Below are positions 1 through 11,532 of a DNA stretch of 64,000 nt, one piece after another. Numbering within the stretch: the stretch's first letter is position 1; each line of letters begins with the position of its first letter. Location: assembly GCA_903632075.3 (NCBI GenBank), contig CAHIKZ030001195.1, positions 114,501 to 178,500 on the forward strand, read 5' to 3'. The notes under the pieces were generated by a model. The model saw only the letters and a list, made by a program, of their open reading frames with translations, ran no database searches and was not told the DNA's origin. This DNA is from Acanthosepion pharaonis. Lineage: Eukaryota; Mollusca; Cephalopoda; Sepiida; Sepiidae. Both the position numbers and the translations under genes were made by a program.

Positions 1-145
1 TTGATTCTCGGTAGTGGATGCGCACTGCTGAGTGATTCTCAAATAGGACTAGACGTCCGTCCAGTGCATTCTGTTGAAGATTCTTCTAGACTCGATGATT
101 TCCTATGAATGATTATTCAAATCAACCAAAATTTCTATCATGTAA

Positions 146-192
146 TTATATATATATATATATATATGCGTGCGTGTGTGTGTGTGTGTGTG
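146..192. repeat. (TA)n(TG)n microsatellite
   Basis: A TA tract of about 22 bases passes through GCG/TGCG into a TG tract. It sits just upstream of the first transposase relic. Confidence 0.95.
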
Positions 193-254
193 ATTTGGTT
201 TTAAAGAATAAAAACTAATGATTAAATAAAAATATATTTTTTTAAAAACTAGGC

Positions 255-945
255 CATTTGAAAAGGGGGAGGGTCTTTCGCCCTCTGATCACTCACCATG
301 GGAGAACTTTTGCCGATGGTTTATTGCACAAACTACCGATCCGTTCTTTGCCCTTTCAGTCTTGTTTACGGATGAGGCAACAATTGGAAGAGATGGAATA
401 ACAAATTTACACAACCAACATTTGTGGGCGGATCGGAATCCCTATAGTTCAATACAGGTTAGACACCAGGATCAGTTTACGATTAATGTGTGGGCTGGAA
501 TTGTAAATGACTATTTGGTAGGTCCATATATTCTCCCAGCACGTCTTATGGGAGTTGTCGACAGGGACCTTATTTCGAACATACTTCCAAACCTGCTAAC
601 GGATGTACCCCTGCTAATACGAAGACGCATGCATGATGGGGTTCCAGAACATTTTAGTCACATTTTTTTCGATGCACTGGCTGAAATCTACCATGAAAGA
701 TAGATAAGTTAGGGGAGGACTGGTTCCATGGCCTGCAAGTCCCCGACTTGAACCCTTTTGATTTTTATCTGTGAGGCCAACTGAAACAATTGGTTTATGC
801 AGTAGACATTAATAATACAGAGACTCTTCATCAATGTAAAACCAATCGAAAGGTGGGAGTATTTGAAAGTGTCCGCCAGTCAATGATCTGACGGGTGCAT
901 GCGTGTATAGAAGCAAGCGGGGGACATTTATGAGTTACTGTGTTG
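255..945 (+). mobile_element. Degenerate DDE (Tc1/mariner-like) transposase, C-terminal half
   Basis: This is the catalytic half of a cut-and-paste transposase, which would cleave and join transposon ends in the nucleus. An open frame runs from about 255 to 703, entering without a clear start codon. It carries FTDEA with the first catalytic Asp near 369-376, then NVWAGI, then HDGVPEHF with the second Asp near 633-650. A stop follows the YHER block at 701-703. In a shifted frame the same protein continues with PDLNPFDFYL at about 743-770, which holds the third acidic residue. After further stops, IEASGGH lies near 909-930. The N-terminal DNA-binding part is absent. It resembles IS630/Tc1-mariner transposases from arthropods and cnidarians as I know them. 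I saw no clear terminal inverted repeats. It is certainly inactive because of at least one frameshift and three stops. Confidence 0.85.
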
Positions 946-3900
946 AGGTACAGCGATGGCCTTTTGGACATATGTTTATATGGACATTTTACCTAGTTTC
1001 GATGCACCTTGTATATAGATACCTCCAAAGATTCACTAACAAATGGGCATGTATAATGAAAAATGCGTCAAACTTAATAAAAACAAAGTTTTATCGTCAA
1101 AGTTTCTGTTAAAAAATCAAAAATAATTTTTTGATAATTAAATTACATTTTTTAATGCTTTTTAGAACCTTCAAAATTTTGGTAAAATTTTTTCTTACGT
1201 CAGCGGCTGACCATAAATTAGTATAGAAAATTTTAGCGTCTTATTTGTGGTGAAAAACAGTGATTCGGAAATTCTTGGAAAAATCAAATAATTATCGGGT
1301 TTTAATGAAACTTTCAGCATTTCTTCACAGATGGATTAAATTATTTTAGAAATGTTTTTTTTTGTTAGAAAATTTCGGTGAAAATATTTTTTTGATAACT
1401 CCCACATTTAATTTTATGAAATTTCGGGAAATTCATTTTTGTGGGTCTTATTAATTATAAGCAGAAGTCACAGGAAAATTTATATCAACAACTTTTTTCG
1501 TAAAACAGTACTCCCAGTTATAGAAAAACTGCTCTGAATCGTAAAATACAATAAAACTAAGACATTATTTAATTAGAAAAGATTTTAATTGATTTTTTGA
1601 GTATATTATGAATACCAATGTATTAAGAAAATTTTTTTTATGAATATAAATTTTAATTGGTTTTATGAAGATATATTATGGATACTATTGTCTTAAGAAA
1701 AAAATCGATGTATAATGAATTCATTACAAGAATTGTTTTCATTTTTGAATATTTTAATTAGAATCTGCATTAATTTGTAGCGGTTAGGTGATATTGTTAT
1801 GAAGTAAAAATTATATTTACTAATCATGAATGGAAAAGTTTAATACGATTCAGTTTAATACAATACTCCCAGTATTTTAAAAAGAATTCTAATTTTTTTT
1901 TATGTGCATAAACATGCTTATTTTTTTTACGGACGTCTATGCACGACATTATCATAAAATAAGAGCGGTAACAATAGTAAATTCAATTCTAGAATTCAAT
2001 AAAACATTAGATTACTTAGAGTATTTTCCTAAATTTTTAAGATTATTAGGTAGTAAAAAATGATATGAAAAAGCGCTCACGTTATATTTGTCTCAAATCC
2101 GACTAATTAAATCAGCAAATCATCTTCACATAAAGTTTCAGAAAAAGTATATTTTAATTTTGAAAGATTTTTTATTAAAATTACGTTGTGCTGAGAAAAC
2201 TGTAAATATGGCTAAAATCAGTCATTTTTAGCCGTTTCAAAAATAAAATAAAATAAATAAATAAAATAACTCATTCCAGTCAGTATAAATTCGTTTTTAA
2301 ATATAGCAAAGTATTTTGCATATTAGAAATATTAAATTTAATCTATTAGCTTGGAATTAAAACTATAAAGAAAGATTTTTAATTATTTTTTTCTTTGGCG
2401 CTACCTATAATATAAACTTTTTAATTTTTAGAATATTTAAATTTCTGTAGTGTTTACATTCAGAAGATGACTGTCATTTCTACAACCTGTGAATTTATTT
2501 GGAAATGCAAAATATATTCTCACTAATCTTGAAAATTATTCTCCTACCGGCTGAAGAACTACTGATGAACTATTGCGTTATTTCACCCAATTCGAAGCTA
2601 TATTTTTTTAATTTGTCATCTTTCAAGCTATTTTTCACTCTTTTCACTATTTTTATATATGATACAAATAAAACTTCCATTAATTCTTCTTATTTTCCTT
2701 TTTTTTCTTTTTTTAAATGTTGTTTTATGAATGGATCGGATTGATGCTTACTTCGTAATGAAACGTCTTAACAAATCCATTTGTTGTAAACAAAATACAG
2801 CAATTCAACATGTATGCACAATGATAATTTATATGATTGTATTCAACTCCACTATCATCAGTATAATTAAATCGACACCATGTCTATTCTATTCAATCCT
2901 CACTGGTTGCCCTATATTTGTGGCCTTGTGCCAAACTAACTTGTTCGGCTTAGTTTAGTAAACAGACAAACAACAGCAGACACAACCAACTCACAGAAAT
3001 TAAGTCTAAATATCGGTGAAGTGTAAAATGAGGGAGGTATAGCTAACTACTATTATCCCAGACGCTAATTGGAGATACAATCAGACGACCGAAAGCTATC
3101 AAAACCTACACGCACAATAAAGTTCAACGTGAAAATTAAATTATTTTAAAATGATACAATTTCTTTATTCAAACATTATAGAATTAGTGAAAATGCGCTG
3201 ATACTGTTCTCTGTGGTAGAAATAGCTTGAGTTCTATCTGATCTCTGATGCTGCACACTTCGGTTAACCTTGGTTTTTATTCTGTCTCTCCATATCTTAC
3301 CAATTCAAAAGATCAAACTCTTTCGCAAAAGAAACTCAATGTAGTAAACGTCTCACTTGAGAGTCATTCTGTCACATTTTCTTCAACAAGATACTGAAAC
3401 GGAATTCTTTTTATACTATAACGGTACGGATCTGTTATCAATATACCTTTAAAACATAGAGAACTTGTGTTGTTTTACAAAATTTTGATCTTGGGAATAA
3501 AAGAATAACAACGAAATATTAGATGCCTATATGCAGAAATAAACAAACATCTAAATCAATAGAAAAACAAAATAACAATTCAAGAAAGAAAGAGATGAAT
3601 GCTGATTGTTCCAGCACCTTAAATCCTTTTGCGTCGCATTAAGCTGTTGGTTACTGTCACCATTGGTATATCAGGAACTGAATAATCTAATGTTCGACTG
3701 GATTGACGTAATTTTCCAAAACAGTTCATCTTGGTTTGCGGACATTCGAATATACGTGATCTTTGCTGCTGCTATCTTTATTGTTTTTCGTTCTACATCA
3801 ATCAAATGCAATACTCAGAAGTATATCATAGACCATCATTGACTCTTATGCTTTCTTATATCTTAACCCATCGACGTTGACAACACTTCATTATTGACTC

Positions 3901-4390
3901 ATCTATCAACACACCTATCACTTTTCAACATACTCACCACCCTCCCCCCGGTTCCGAGCTCTGTCTCTTCTATTCATTTTCCTCTCAGTCGCGAGTCATT
4001 AGTTCTGCTGTCTTTGTTGAGTAATACCGACCTTATCTGTCGTCTCGATTGGGTTGATTCGGGTTCCCAAAATCTTACGATATTGTGATTGACGGCGAAG
4101 TCTAGGGTGAACCCCTTATATACGTAGTGTAACATAGACAAGATTGCATAATTCCTGTCTATGGTCGTGGTAAACTTTTGTTAGTTTTGTCTTGGGACAG
4201 CTCCGATGAAACTGAAATAAGAATTCCTGCAATAAAATGCACAACATTGTTGATAAATCTAACATGTTTATTGAATATAAAGAAAAACTGGTTGAATAAA
4301 AATCAAACTACTCTATTGCAGGAGTGGATATTTCGAGATTCTGGTCACAACCGTTAAAGTGATGTCCAGTCAATTATTTGGTTATGTGTG
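946..4390. other. AT-rich sequence without recognisable genes
   Basis: No coding region could be supported. Short open frames here are AT-driven and have no family-like motifs. The stretch includes one imperfect tandem duplication near 1.6 kb. A slightly GC-richer patch at about 3.9-4.2 kb reads on the minus strand as a TATATAAGG box followed by GC-richer sequence, which could be a decayed promoter or LTR. I could not confirm this. Confidence 0.6.
1583..1703. repeat. Imperfect tandem duplication, about 69-bp period
   Basis: Two diverged copies of an AT-rich segment, about 1,583-1,640 and 1,651-1,703, share TTTTAATTG, ATATTATG(A/G)ATAC and TTAAGAAA in the same order and spacing. Confidence 0.6.
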
Positions 4391-4394
4391 TGTC

Positions 4395-4585
4395 TGTTTT
4401 TTTTTGTTTTTTTTTGTTTTTTGTTTTTTGGGGTTTTTTTTTCGGGCCACCCGGGAATTGTGGATGTGCTCTTTAGCGACGATTGTCTTACAAGCAATTC
4501 CGGGCCGATCCAAGCCGACCTCTCCTGCCTGAACCGATTCCCCGATTCGGAACTAATGACCACCAAGTGAAATGGCCTTCTTATT
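4395..4585 (-). mobile_element. Possible A-tailed retroposon or processed fragment
   Basis: Read on the minus strand, about 140 bp of GC-rich sequence (4,443-4,585) runs straight into an A-rich tail broken by C residues (4,395-4,442). This is the layout of a SINE or other retroposed piece. The composition contrast with the flanks is sharp: GGGCCACCCGG, GGGCCGATCC and CCCGATTCGG occur inside an otherwise AT-rich region. I could not recognise a tRNA-like A or B box, nor a parent gene. A SINE, a LINE 3' end and a chance GC island are all possible. Confidence 0.35.
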
Positions 4586-6459
4586 GGTGGGAAATTCGTC
4601 ATCAGAAATTCAAAATAATAATAACTATAAAAACTGAAGACGATTGTTGCAGAAAATGGCACATCTTAATCTTAGGGCTTAGCACAAAACAGATGTTTTG
4701 TTTCTTTGTTTAAAATAATTTAGATCATTATTTTCTGTGACTACATACATCCTCTTCAGATAGGGTATTGTAAACAAGACGTTCAAATTGTAAGTTTTCC
4801 AGAATCCAAAGAATTCAGACTGCACATTAATATTTTTTCTTATAGGCGATAAGTGAACAGCTTTGGGAATCTTGGTTTTGCTCAATATTATTGAATCTTG
4901 CCACGTTAAATCTAGGTTCGATTCTTCTTGGAACTGTTCTTAATTTCATTTTATTATTTTAAAACCAAATATTTAACGTGTTTCGTTTTTAATTTTCTTC
5001 TCAAACATTCAACCTACTCTCCTGAGAATTTTAATAATTATTACCTAAATCACCGTCCTGTAATTTCATACAATTAAGCGTTTAAGCATATACAATATAA
5101 ACAACATAAACTTTCTAAAAAAGTGAAAAATTGTAAGTTTTTAAAATTTTAAAACATTTTATTTTTATCCTATTGTATTTTTGTATGCATTTCAAGAAAA
5201 AAAATCTGTCGAACATTTTGAAGAAAAAGAATAAAAAGTATTCCGAAACCTAAAGCTGTTAATAAAGAAAAAATAGGAACACTTTAATGTTGCTCATAAT
5301 TGATTCTAATTTTTACTTATTTTGCTTTTAATTCAAACAACAGATTTTCAGGCAACGAGTAACCGTTTGGTTCTATTGAAAATGAATGAGAATATATATC
5401 TTTAATAAGCAAAATTCATTCTTAAGTGCTCATAGCAGGGCTAACGTGAACATTTGGTCCATATTATCAAGCAGAAAATTCGCCAGCTTTGAATGTAAAC
5501 TGTGTGATTTGTGATCTGTGTGATATAAGCAATTTGAATTTCTTTCTATGGAATAAGGTCAATCTTTATTACCTTATCACCTTTATAGGGGATACTTCGA
5601 CTTATACTAAGTTAAAACATAACAGTTGATATCATACTCTCATATCCTTATGTAATCTCACCTAACACAGGTATCAGATAGAAAAGAAATCTCCTCCAAC
5701 TCCTAAAGGTAGCTCAAGTTCAATTAAACTTTCTCCGTTAATATTAAATAAAATGGGATTAGGGAATGCTGACGCACCTCCGAGCAGCCTATGTCACCCA
5801 CTTCTACCAGTGGATCATTTAGTCCTCATATATGAGCGAACTTATCTCGGTACCTACGGCCTCAGACTGGTATGATATTTCTGGATCAAGGAAGAATTCT
5901 GTTTCCTTGAATTCTGGGTAAATAGAACATGTACACTCGGGGGATCATGCCTGTATCTTTTTTTCAAGGATGCTGGAGGTAAACGTTTTCTGGGGTTTGG
6001 CTTTATCCGCCCTATAGTCAGGGATCCGAACCTTTGAGTAACTTCAAAGGAGGCTATCCTATCAACAGGTTTATAATATTGCGGCTATTGTACTGCCATT
6101 TTGTGAATTGATTATGGATCGTTTAATAGTTTTCGATGAGTCCTCTCGGTGTCATGATGATATTACTCTTACGGCAATATCTCCGGTCGATTCAATTTAG
6201 GTTATAGATGCAGATATTTCCTGTGGGTTTGGTTGTCTCATTACCTAGTATTCTACCAAACACATTATTACCTACATATGAACGCAACTAAACCAAACAA
6301 AATTATCAAACCCAACCTTACAAAAATAAAAGTAGACCCCGAGTTCACAATCTCCTACACCACTGTTTCAACTTTCCTTGACGTCTACATAAAGGACAGG
6401 TTCTCCTGTGGTAGAGACCCCCCCCAAAAGAGGACCCTGATCTCCCGTATATGTGAATC
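4586..6459. other. No gene seen; possible 5' flank of the following LINE
   Basis: The first kilobase is AT-rich and featureless. From about 5,740 the base composition rises in GC and matches the LINE that follows. It may be the 5' untranslated part of that element or an older repeat. No protein motif was found in any frame. Confidence 0.4.
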
Positions 6460-8640
6460 CACGTGGTACTTATCCACAGTACCACCTTCATTTTCACCCT
6501 GTATAGTTCTCAGGATGATGGAACTTTAATGTTCAATCGAATATTTGAGACGATTGATAATATCCTCACCGAATTTCCCTCGGCTAAATTTGACATTTGT
6601 GGTGACTTCAATATTCACCGCAAACAGTGGTTAATCCACTTGAACAAAACTGATGAAGAAATCATATATTGTAGAAACTTCTCCATCGTCTACGTTCTAT
6701 CCCAGATCATTGAAGAACCCATCCGCGTTCCTGATGTAACAGAACATCAGGCGAACTTCTTTGACCTTTTTCTCACACCCTGCCCTGAAAAATGTAGAAG
6801 TTTTACCTCAGCTGGGTACCTCAGATCGCTCACTAGTCAGTGTCAAAGTTGGCACTAAACCAAAGGCATAGTTCCATAGAGTTATTTTCGGTACATCAAT
6901 GTAGCCATAGCTCATCGTAACTACTACCACAATAACTATCACAAAGAGCGGGTGTAGTATGTTACTTGCTGCATTCAGAATTGCCCAACCGCTGCAAGAG
7001 AGTCCTAGAAAATGCAAATTGTAGCTATGCTCGAGCGGTCCATGTCAAGGTTGAAAGCAAATAAATTGGATTCCAGGAGATCTGGAAGATCTCTAACCAA
7101 ATTCCGAATAGAAGCAAAGCATCAGTTCCTACTATTATAAATGGTCCAGAGATCGTCTCATCCTCGTCGGACAAGGCGAAACTCTTCGCCTTGATATTTG
7201 TCTCAAACTCAACTTTAGATGACAAAGGCCATCCCCTTCCCGATTTCCACCGTTTCATTGAGCATAATCGGAGTAACATTTTCATTACATCCTAAGAAGT
7301 GACTTATCAAAACTCTTAACCCTAAGAAGGCCACCAATCCAGACAAAATCCCGGTGGTCGTCCTTAATTAATATTAACCCAGAGTTATCCCCAGTCCTAC
7401 AGAAATTATTTAATCGCTACTTGAAGTAGAAATTTTTCCAAAGTCTGTGGAAAGTGTCAAGTGTATGACCGGTTTTCAAGAATGCTCACCCAGTACAGAT
7501 CCACTAGTCTCCTCAGTTGTCACCAGAAAACTCTTTGGAGCTATAATCAACAAGAAGTTTGTTGATCAACTCAATAGGTACAACCTACTGAGTGACAAGC
7601 AGTATAGATTTCGATCATCCCCGTCAACTGATTACTTACAGAATTAGTGAGGCACTTGACAACAAATACATCTCAAGGATGGTTGCATTAGATATCTCAA
7701 AGGCCTTTGGCAAGGGGGTGCATAAGAGATTACTGTATGGAGTAAGTTCGCTTCTCGGTCCCGCCCTCTTCCTCCTCTACATAAATTATCTACCTAATAT
7801 CATTTGTGAATATCTATACTGATGATACAAAGGTGTATGTGTGCACCTCCAAAAGCCTCGATGACCAGAGCTTAACAGCTGATCTCTCCTCTAACCTAAC
7901 TCTAGCAGCTCAGTGTGGGGGGGGGGGAACTGGATAGTCACGTTCGATGCCTCAAAGACCAAACTAGTGATCTTCCACTTTCACCGATTGGACCCAGAAC
8001 TTTTACCAATCGTAATGAACGGATGTTCCACCAAGGGAGATGCCCCCGTTGCCTTAAGCGCCTATTGGGACTGAAACTCAACCCAGATCTCAAGTGAAAC
8101 TCGTACATACGATCCATCGCCAAAGATGCTGAGAAAATCGTCATTGCTATCTTTTACCTTTATAAGAACCAGATCAGACCGAAAATGGAGTACTACTGCC
8201 ATATATGAGCGGGATCTGCCCAGTTTTCACTTTCCACTCTCGATAGAATCCAAAAGCGTCTCCGCGTAAGCGATGAATTTTCCACTCTCCCTCTTCCCCT
8301 TACTCACAGATGAGACGTCGCAAGCCTCTCACTTCTCTATCGCTATTTTCATAGTGAGTCTTCAGATAAACTACCCTCCTTACTTCCACCAGTCTTAATT
8401 TTCACGGCTAGGATCCACCATGCCACACACATTGAAGTGAGCTACTCTCATTCCCTTCATATTACCCTGGTGAAATGTAAGTTCCACTAAAGCAGCTTCT
8501 TCCCGCCAACCGCTGCCTGATGGAACCGATTCCCAAGAAACTGCTTCCCAGATCCCCCTAAACAAGACCCAATAGCCACTCGAGGTCGGGGATTACAGAG
8601 TAAGCGGCGCCGTTTATGCGGATATGTGCGGAAGATAGCC
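6460..8640 (+). mobile_element. Broken CR1/Jockey-type LINE (endonuclease + reverse transcriptase)
   Basis: This is a non-LTR retrotransposon ORF2 that would nick target DNA and copy its RNA into the nick. The APE-type endonuclease is seen as FDICGDFNIH near 6,586-6,615, then AIAHRN near 6,908. The reverse transcriptase follows, with LNPKKATNPDKIP near 7,315-7,350, LDISKAF at 7,687-7,708, LLGPALFLLYIN near 7,750-7,785 and the catalytic YTDD at 7,815-7,826. The C-terminal block continues with IRPKMEYYCHIWAGSAQ near 8,173-8,225, DRIQKRLR and DVASLSLLYRYF near 8,315-8,350. Frameshifts and stops occur throughout. Between KRLLYG (about 7,738) and the block before LLGPALF, about 60 residues normal for the family are missing, so part of the RT palm was deleted. 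The 3' boundary near 8,640 is approximate. The family assignment is by motif order; Jockey and CR1 cannot be separated here. Confidence 0.85.
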
Positions 8641-10403
8641 CTTTATGCCACATCTTGTCATGGGCCTTTGAAATATTTAATGCGATTGTCCTTGAGATGT
8701 ATTTGTTGTTTAGTGCCCTCAATGATTCTGAGAGTAATGATAGTTAGGATATCCTTTTTTTTTAAGCTCACTTTCCTCATTATGTACCCAAACTGTATAT
8801 CACACACCAGATGATGCGCCCTTTCACAGAAAACTGTAACTAAGATCCGTTCAGTATAGTTGCAATATAAAACTACATATAAGCTCTGTGGGCACTGACC
8901 TAACACAAATGTTTCTGAGCAGGCGTCTGCAACAGGGATTAGTTAGCCACCCTAGCAAACAGGCATACTCAGATACGAGTGGCCAGTCAGTATATGTACA
9001 TATGCATGTATGTATAATTAACTCTGTCTGAATATATTATATAAAAAAGATTAACTACGTAAAGAAAGATTGCAGAAGCAGACGTTTTGTGTAGGAGTTT
9101 TGATTATTTCCTCAGTGAACGTAGGTGGGGCACATTCCTATTATACTCATTCAAACGTGGGCAGTGAAAGCGTGGGCGTGAACATGTGAAAATTTTCAAG
9201 TGTGTAATGAATGATATTTTTTCTATCCCTATATGAGATTCATTAACAACGCTTCATTCATTTTAAAATTACGAGGAAGGAGACAACGTTATACGTGTCT
9301 AAACAGTTTTCATTTTTCTTTTTTACACATTTATACAAATCTCCTTCTCATAGCCTTTTCAACTATCTATTTATCTATCTATCTAATTTCATATATGTAC
9401 ATAAGAATGTATACATATATTTTCTCATCTATTTTCTTCTTTACATATGCATATTTTTACTCGTGCGTAACGCCTAAACTGTCGTATACATGTAGGAACA
9501 CATTTACACATATATAATTTACCTACTGTTACATGATTTCATATGTTTGTAAATACTGATGTAAGTTTACATTCATTGATTTTTATAAGTGTGTTTCCTC
9601 AAGTGAAGGGCCGCAAATTAGATTATTGTCTGCAGATTAGCTTAAATATTTTCCGTTTTCTACTCTTAATAAGTTTCACTAAGGCACTTCAAAACTACAT
9701 CTCATTAAAACGCACGTATGAGAATGGACAAATGAATGGATGAAAGACGACTACTGGCTAATGTTGTACCGCTTCTATTAAAACGTGTGGCTTTTACTAC
9801 ATACACCTTTTCTGATACAACTCTGGAACTGTTTAGTACAGGTGACTTGAAACATAATTGTGCTTTCCATTACGTTATATATATATATATGCAGAGGTGC
9901 TCGACTGCGAATATGAATAGAAAGAAAGATTTGATGGATGAATAAACGGTAAAGGTATTTATATTTTATGGGTACATTAGATTTTAATTACAAAATAATA
10001 TAAAGATCACTAAAAAATCTAATACATAAACATTAATTTAAAGAATGGATTCACATCTATGCATTTAATGGAAATCTTAGCAAAATGATGATACAAAACC
10101 AAAAACTTGATTTTATCCGTTGCTGTATTCAGTTAGAATACCTAGTGGCTATTGGTCGAATCCACTGGAAAATACCTAATATAATCAATTCTTTTACTTT
10201 CTTGTCATGATGTCAGTAAAAAGCGCTAATTTCGACTTTGGCTATGTCACGTCATATTTTTTGTATTAATATTAAACCCTGATAGCTTATTATGCGGGTA
10301 TTTGTAGGCTTGTTTGAATGAAGTAATATATGTGTGTGGGAGTGAGTATTTGTGCTATAGAGTGTTTAATTGATAACATATATGTCTATGTATTAATTTG
10401 TTT

Positions 10404-10405
<2 letters not shown>
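8641..10405. other. No gene seen
   Basis: AT-rich sequence with short homopolymers and CTAT stretches near 9,370. Open frames in it are short and lack motifs. I see nothing functional. Confidence 0.6.

Positions 10406-10482
<77 letters not shown>
10406..10482. repeat. (AT)n microsatellite
   Basis: An uninterrupted AT dinucleotide tract of about 77 bases. It bounds the right-hand, GC-richer segment that holds the Tx1-like LINE. Confidence 0.97.
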
Positions 10483-10483
<1 letters not shown>

Positions 10484-11532
10484 CTCTCCCGTCGGTTTCG
10501 ACGTATGAGGAAACAGAGTAAACCGCCAGAAAACCCATACAAATGATTTGATTAAAGTGGTGAGGGCTTGTGCAGAACCAACCACACTTTTCGGAACTAT
10601 TGATACACTCAGTCGGTGCAAATAAATGCCACAGACGAAGCAAACAATATACCTCAGGCGTTTCGTGTAATAGTTTTCCATCTTCTAGACCAGTCATGTT
10701 CTATAACACTAAAGAGTCTGGTCAGCTGTGGTAGGCACTATTTACCCATAGCAATATTTATTCTGCAAATGAAACAGAAAGTGGCACAAGGCCGAAATAG
10801 GGGAATGGGGGAGGACGGTCTTCTTCTGTCTTAGTTTTAACTTAGCTAGCCGCAAACACTGACCCAATCGTACGGATAATATTCCTTACACCAAAACATC
10901 GCATTTATACGTACCTTTCAAACTACAAACACCATAATACCTCGTCGTCTCTATGAAAAACTAACTAAACCCCATATATACAATACAAAGTCTGTGGGGG
11001 AGGAAATATAACAATAATTCACAAAAATTAACCCCAATGTTTATTTACAACATGAGCATAATCTATTTACATGAAACTAAGGAAAATATTATTAGTAATA
11101 AAAACCCCCACAATCGCCTAATGGCAATAATCCCATTTCTCTGGCCGAAATCAATGCGGGACTCTAATAGCATAATCATTCATTCATCTCACGTATTCAC
11201 ACTAACACGCACTCATTCAAACACAACAACAAATACGAAAGACACTCGCACGAAAACGAAAGGCGTCCGCATCTACCGGAGAACTGACATCATTGACCAC
11301 CCTAAAGAGGGAGGGATGGGGAATTAAACTTAAAGAAAATAGGGACAAAAGAAAAGGACCAATGAGCATACATACCCTAGCTAAGTTAATTAAATAAAAA
11401 AAAAGAAACTAAAAAAGTCAACAAACGAACCTAATCTAACCTAGTTTCTGGATGGGTTGCCCTAGTTCAACCCAGGAAAAGCAATATCCTAATGCCTAAC
11501 CGGCATCAAATGCCACTCAAGGTCAGCCCCTT
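10483..11532. other. GC-richer repeat-like segment downstream of the Tx1-like ORF2
   Basis: This stretch lies between an (AT)n tract and the 3' end of the minus-strand Tx1-like ORF2. It may be that element's 3' untranslated region plus another dispersed repeat, starting at CCCGTCGGTTTCGACG (about 10,488). No protein motif was found. The short open frames here are not convincing. Confidence 0.4.

Noticed and set aside
3894..4180. A possible minus-strand LTR or promoter around a TATATAAGG box
   Set aside because: No matching repeat, target duplication or coding sequence was found nearby, so a TATA-like string alone in AT-rich DNA is not enough.
10330..10697. Frames of 60-108 codons reading YIYIY across the (AT)n tract
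   Set aside because: They exist only because a TA repeat has no stop in one phase. The same applies at 14,972-15,331, 17,373-17,555, 18,386-18,942, 47,235-47,507, 56,515-57,092 and 61,422-61,727.
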